Assembly: GCA_003133505.1 (NCBI GenBank)
Contig: PKXT01000109.1
Location: 2,322-11,287 of the forward strand
DNA length: 8,966 nt
Reading direction: 5' to 3'
Source: Acidobacteriota bacterium
Lineage (GTDB): Bacteria; Acidobacteriota; Terriglobia; Acidiferrales; UBA7541
This document shows positions 5,530 to 8,966 of the stretch, in pieces. The notes beneath the pieces were generated by a model. The model was given only the letters and a program-made list of their open reading frames with translations, did not search any database and had not been told where the DNA came from. How positions within the stretch are numbered: position 1 is the stretch's first letter; each line of letters starts with the position of its first letter. The position numbers and the translations under genes were made by a program.

Positions 5530-6798
5530 ATGGCCGATCAAGTGGAAATCGCCAGTGTTCCAGAAACACGAGAGCAAGCCGCACCGGTAAACTCCGCTCC
5601 TCCCCCTTCCGCGCCGCCGGATCATGCGCACTCGCGCAAGATGGCTTCCGGATGGCGGTTGCTTATCATCGGCGCGGTGATTCTGCTGGCCATCGGCGGC
5701 TTTCTCCTGTGGCGGCATTTGTCCACGTACGAATCCACCGATGACGCCCAGGTGGACGCGCATATCCACCCCATCAGCGCCCGGGTTTCGGGATATGTGA
5801 TTGATGTCCCCGTCAATGACAACCAGTATGTGCAGAAAGGGACTGTGCTGGTGCGCATCGATCCCCGGGATTATCAGGTAGCCGTAGACAGGGCCCGCGC
5901 CGATCTCGCGGATGCGCAGGCCAAGGCGCGCGAGGCGGGCATTCACGTGCCTCTCACCGGCGTGAACACCTCCACTTCGTTGGAGACCGCTCAGGCGGGC
6001 GTGGAAAACGCCGCCGATGAAATCAAGACCGAGCAGGAGCAGGCATCGGCGGCCGACGACACCTTGAAGGAAGCGCAGGCCAATGACGTGAAGGCCCAGA
6101 ACGACTTGAAACGGTACCGTCAGCTTGTGGATGAGCAGGAAATCTCGCGACAACAATACGACCAGGCTGTCGCCTCCGCGCAAGGCAGCACCGCCAGCGT
6201 GGCTCAGGCTCGCGCTTCCGCGGAAGCCGCGCACGAGAAAATCGCCGGAGCCCATGCCAAGCTGATCGAAGCCCAAGCCAGCCGCAAGCAAGCGCAAACG
6301 GGGCCTCAGCAAGTGGCCACCCAGCGTTCCGAGGCCGAATCGCAGTCCGCCAAAGCGGACGAGAAGCGGGCCGTTCTCGAGCAAGCCGAATTGAATCTGC
6401 AATACACCACCATCGTCGCGCCGGTGAACGGAATTGTTTACCGCAAAGTGGAACCAGGACAAAACGTTCAGCCTGGTCAGGAGCTGATTTCTGTGGTGCC
6501 GGTGGATGACGTCTTCGTAACGGCAAACTTCAAGGAAACCCAGCTCCAGCATATGCGCGTGGGGCAGCGCGCGGTAATTCGCGTGGATGCGTATAGCCGC
6601 GACTATAACGGCAAGGTGGAAAGCATCGCCGGGGCCAGCGGAGATAGTTTCAGCCTGCTGCCGGCGGAAAACGCCACCGGCAATTATGTGAAAGTGGTGC
6701 AGCGCGTCCCAGTGAAGATTGTCCTCGATTCCGGCCAGAACGATGACCACCTCCTTCGCGTGGGCATGTCCGTGGAACCAAAGGTCTACGTGAAATGA
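5530..6798 (+). CDS. HlyD/EmrA-type membrane-fusion (periplasmic adaptor) protein
   Basis: This protein bridges the inner-membrane pump and the TolC-family duct. It has 422 residues. Residues 1-41 are a Pro/Ala-rich cytoplasmic segment. One membrane anchor spans about 42-61 (WRLLIIGAVILLAIGGFLLW). STDDAQVDAHIHPISARVSGYV (69-90) is the EmrA-type start of the lipoyl half-motif, with VNDNQYVQKGTVLVRIDP (95-112) completing it. About 113-290 is Ala/Gln/Glu-rich coiled-coil hairpin. The second lipoyl half is TTIVAPVNGIVYRKVEPGQNVQPGQ (293-317), followed by the beta-barrel segment VFVTANFKETQLQHMRVGQ (328-346). AAAGGA (5515-5520) is its ribosome site. It starts 3 nt after the tolC stop and its own stop overlaps the MFS gene by 4 nt. 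Domain order matches EmrA better than AcrA, as expected with an MFS partner. Confidence 0.94.
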   Translation: MADQVEIASVPETREQAAPVNSAPPPSAPPDHAHSRKMASGWRLLIIGAVILLAIGGFLLWRHLSTYESTDDAQVDAHIHPISARVSGYVIDVPVNDNQYVQKGTVLVRIDPRDYQVAVDRARADLADAQAKAREAGIHVPLTGVNTSTSLETAQAGVENAADEIKTEQEQASAADDTLKEAQANDVKAQNDLKRYRQLVDEQEISRQQYDQAVASAQGSTASVAQARASAEAAHEKIAGAHAKLIEAQASRKQAQTGPQQVATQRSEAESQSAKADEKRAVLEQAELNLQYTTIVAPVNGIVYRKVEPGQNVQPGQELISVVPVDDVFVTANFKETQLQHMRVGQRAVIRVDAYSRDYNGKVESIAGASGDSFSLLPAENATGNYVKVVQRVPVKIVLDSGQNDDHLLRVGMSVEPKVYVK

Positions 6799-8387
6799 GT
6801 GCAGGGGAGGCGACGCTTCCGGCCAGCCAGGCCTGGCAGCAGCCCTTAATCAACCCGTGGATTATTGCCATCACCGTCACGTTGGCGACATTCATGGAGG
6901 TGCTGGATACCAGCATCGCCAATGTGGCATTGCCGCATATCGCTGGCGGCCTGGGTGCGAGCACTGATGAGAGCACGTGGGTGCTCACCTCTTATCTCGT
7001 CTCCAATGCAATAATTCTGCCGCTCAGCGGATGGATTTCCTCCATCGTCGGCCGCAAGCGCTTTTACATGTTTTGCGTGTTCCTTTTCACCGCCAGTTCG
7101 TTTATGTGCGGACTGGCGCCCAATCTAAGCGCACTGATTATCTGCCGGATTTTGCAGGGGATGGGCGGAGGAGGATTGCAGCCCAGCGAACAGGCCATCC
7201 TCGCGGATACGTTCTCCCCCGCCAAGCGTGGCATGGCCTTCGCCATTTACGGCATGGCGGTGGTGGTTGCGCCCGCCATTGGACCGACGCTCGGGGGTTG
7301 GATTACCGACAACTATAGCTGGCGATGGATTTTTTACATCAACGTGCCGGTCGGCCTTCTATCTCTGCTGCTTACCTCGCGCCTGATTACCGATCCGCCG
7401 TACTTGAAACGAAAGAAGCTTTCCGAAACGCCGATTGATTACATGGGCCTGGGGCTGCTGGCGGTGGGCCTGGGCGCTTTGCAGATCGTCCTAGATAAGG
7501 GCGAGCGCGATGACTGGTTTGATTCGCATTTTATTCTGGCGCTCACGGTGATCTGCGTCATTGCCCTGGTAAGCGTGGTGATATGGGAATGGAATAATGA
7601 TCATCCCATCATTGAGCTGAAGCTGTTCCGTGACCGGTCTTTCGCCGTCGGATGCTTCATGCTGTTTATGCTGGGCATCATTCTCTATGGCACTACGGTC
7701 CTGTTGCCCCTATTCATGCAGACGGTGCTGGGATATTCCGCACAAACCTCGGGCCTGGCTCTGATGCCGGGCGGCTTCGTCATCATGCTCTGCATGCCCG
7801 TGGTGGGCTTTCTGCTCGGCAAGGTGGGGGCGCGATGGCTGTTAGTATTTGGATTCGTGACCACCGGACTTGCTCTTCTCCATATGACCAACTTCGACCT
7901 TGGCATTGATTTTCGGACGGTGGCAATGGCCAGGGTCTATCAAGGAGTGGGGTTGGCATTCCTGTTTATTCCGATAAATACCGCGGCCTATGCATTTCTG
8001 CCCCGTGAAAAAAATAATGCTGCTTCCGGCCTTCTCAATCTGTCGCGAAATATTGGCGGTAGTGTGGGGATTTCCTATGTGACTACCATGCTCGACCGCC
8101 GTCAACAATTTCACCAGAGCCGCATGGTCGCACACATCACTGCTTCGTCAGGCCAGTTGCAAGGGATGTTACACGGTGCAGCGCAAGCCCTAATGGCGCG
8201 TGGAGCATCCGCCAGCGTCGCCGCTCAACAAGCCTACGGGCTGGTGAATAGCCTGATGCAGCGGCAAGCCCTGGTGCTCTCCTATATTGATAATTTCTGG
8301 GTTCTGGGAGTAACTGCTCTTGTTCTTACGCCCCTTGCCTTTCTTCCCAAGAAGGCGCCGGCTGGCCGCGAGACACCGGTTCATTGA
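6795..8387 (+). CDS. MFS drug antiporter, DHA2 family (EmrB/QacA type, 14 TM)
   Basis: This is the inner-membrane engine of the pump, expected to exchange protons for drugs or toxic compounds. It has 530 residues with about 14 hydrophobic segments. Motif D1 is LDTSIANVALPHIAG (37-51), carrying the conserved Asp38. Motif A is GWISSIVGRK (79-88), in which the acidic residue of the classic GxLaDrxGrK form is Ser, a change also common in DHA2 proteins. Motif C, the antiporter signature, is APAIGPTLGGW (159-169). SWRWIFYINVPVG (175-187) follows, as usual in EmrB relatives. The loop about 430-490 between the last segments is long and Ala/Gln/His-rich, as in EmrB. The start is set by an ATGA overlap with the HlyD-type gene, with AAAGG (6780-6784) upstream. 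Substrate range cannot be read from the sequence. Confidence 0.95.
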   Translation: MSAGEATLPASQAWQQPLINPWIIAITVTLATFMEVLDTSIANVALPHIAGGLGASTDESTWVLTSYLVSNAIILPLSGWISSIVGRKRFYMFCVFLFTASSFMCGLAPNLSALIICRILQGMGGGGLQPSEQAILADTFSPAKRGMAFAIYGMAVVVAPAIGPTLGGWITDNYSWRWIFYINVPVGLLSLLLTSRLITDPPYLKRKKLSETPIDYMGLGLLAVGLGALQIVLDKGERDDWFDSHFILALTVICVIALVSVVIWEWNNDHPIIELKLFRDRSFAVGCFMLFMLGIILYGTTVLLPLFMQTVLGYSAQTSGLALMPGGFVIMLCMPVVGFLLGKVGARWLLVFGFVTTGLALLHMTNFDLGIDFRTVAMARVYQGVGLAFLFIPINTAAYAFLPREKNNAASGLLNLSRNIGGSVGISYVTTMLDRRQQFHQSRMVAHITASSGQLQGMLHGAAQALMARGASASVAAQQAYGLVNSLMQRQALVLSYIDNFWVLGVTALVLTPLAFLPKKAPAGRETPVH

Positions 8388-8418
8388 TGGCATGTTTAAA
8401 TGTTGAACGGATATTCCA

Positions 8419-8448
8419 TTGGCTCATGCGGCTCCGATTGAGTATCCT
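8419..8448 (+). promoter_or_regulatory. Weak candidate promoter for the kinase-like gene
   Basis: TTGGCT (8419-8424), 18 nt, TATCCT (8443-8448), four of six matches in each hexamer. The 85-nt gap 8388-8472 holds no terminator that I can see, so read-through from the efflux operon is possible too. Confidence 0.25.
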
Positions 8449-8472
8449 TTTCCCCAGCGAGCGCTGAAATCC

Positions 8473-8966
8473 ATGTCCACTCGGATTATCACCATCGAAC
8501 GGGAATACGGCAGCGGCGGCGCGCTTGTGGCTGAAAAACTCGCCGAACATCTCGGATGGCGGTTGTGGGATACCGCCCTAACCGCTGAAATAGCGCGCCT
8601 TGCCGACGTCAGCTCTGAAACCGCGCAAATGCGCGACGAAAAACTCGACCCCTGGATTTACCGGCTGGCCAAGGTCTTCGCACGAGGCAGTTACGAGCGC
8701 ACCCTCCCGATTGACAGCATCGCCGCCTTTGATACCGATCGTATGGTGCATCTGGTTACCCGTGTCATAGAAGATGCCGCATCGAAGGGTAATTGCATTG
8801 TGGTCGGGCGCGGCTCCCCGTACATTCTTCGAAATCGGCCGGACGCATTTCACGTTTTTGTCTACGCACCAACCGAATACAAAGTGCAGTTTCTGCGGCA
8901 GAACGGCCACGCCGAGGATGAGTCCGTCGAATTGGTAAATACAATTGACCGGGACCGCGCGGCGTT
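8473..8966 (+). CDS. Cytidylate-kinase-like family protein, C-terminus off the right edge
   Basis: From the ATG at 8473, 164 codons are open to the window end. The start ITIEREYGSGGALVAEKLA (6-24) matches the P-loop region of the cytidylate-kinase-like family (Pfam Cytidylate_kin2), in which the classic Lys-Ser/Thr of Walker A is replaced by a GSGG stretch. The LGWRLWDTALTAEIARLADVS segment (27-47) follows, then CIVVGRGSPYIL (108-119), a core strand and loop of the family, and DRDRAA (159-164), probably the start of the lid. Members are usually about 200-230 residues, so perhaps 40-60 are missing here. Their substrate is mostly unproven, and true CMP kinase activity should not be assumed. Only a weak ribosome site is seen. 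It lies 85 nt past the MFS gene and is probably not part of the pump. Confidence 0.85.
   Translation, partial: MSTRIITIEREYGSGGALVAEKLAEHLGWRLWDTALTAEIARLADVSSETAQMRDEKLDPWIYRLAKVFARGSYERTLPIDSIAAFDTDRMVHLVTRVIEDAASKGNCIVVGRGSPYILRNRPDAFHVFVYAPTEYKVQFLRQNGHAEDESVELVNTIDRDRAA

Noticed and set aside
5935..5982. Non-helical AGIHVPLTGVNTSTS insert in the coiled-coil part of the HlyD-type protein
   Set aside because: Similar inserts occur in many EmrA-type adaptors as far as I recall, so I do not treat it as new.
5320..6750. Long minus-strand open frame of 476 codons opposite the HlyD-type gene
   Set aside because: Its translation has no recognisable domain and is rich in His, Gly and Leu as expected for the complement of an Ala/Gln-rich coiled-coil gene. 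The plus-strand frame has clear family motifs.
8388..8472. Terminator after the MFS gene
   Set aside because: I found no GC-rich stem followed by a T run in this gap.
1..8966. Defence system, mobile element or CRISPR array
   Set aside because: No transposase, integrase, nuclease, toxin-antitoxin pair or spaced direct repeats were seen; all genes match ordinary envelope, efflux or metabolic families.

Overview
The window looks like chromosomal DNA of a Gram-negative (diderm) bacterium with moderately high GC. A periplasmic PBP4-type peptidase, an outer-membrane TolC-family channel and a three-part efflux pump all require two membranes. The combination of a SYLF/YSC84 secreted protein, a LOG-family protein, a cytidylate-kinase-like protein and a TetR-led efflux operon reminds me of Acidobacteriota. 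That placement is an impression from protein style, not a computed result. I see no transposase, integrase, tRNA, rRNA, CRISPR array or phage gene.

Layout. Positions 1-2112 (minus strand) hold a two-gene unit: a PBP4-type D-alanyl-D-alanine carboxypeptidase (dacB) followed by a LOG/lysine-decarboxylase-like protein that overlaps it by 13 nt and runs off the left edge. A divergent control region (about 2113-2298) separates dacB from a secreted SYLF/YSC84 lipid-binding-domain protein on the plus strand (2299-3015), which ends in a strong intrinsic terminator (3026-3069). The divergent region carries two promoter-like sequences whose -10 boxes overlap on opposite strands, plus two interlocked inverted repeats.

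Positions 3172-8387 (plus strand) form one tightly packed efflux operon: promoter with overlapping palindromic operator, TetR-family repressor, TolC-family outer-membrane factor, HlyD/EmrA-type membrane-fusion protein, and a 14-TM EmrB/QacA-type MFS antiporter. Junctions are 17 nt overlap, 3 nt gap and 4 nt overlap (ATGA), so translational coupling is likely. The simplest reading is a self-repressed tripartite drug or toxic-compound pump. The MFS protein uses the proton gradient, the HlyD protein spans the periplasm, and the TolC protein opens through the outer membrane. The TetR protein represses the whole operon until a ligand binds. The substrate cannot be read from the sequence.

After an 85-nt gap, a cytidylate-kinase-like P-loop protein starts at 8473 and runs off the right edge.

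I do not see a clearly undescribed system. The observations most worth a second look are the two regulatory regions (2137-2213 and 3172-3219), the basic C-terminal tail of the TetR protein that overlaps tolC, and the coupling of a peptidoglycan peptidase to a LOG-family protein.
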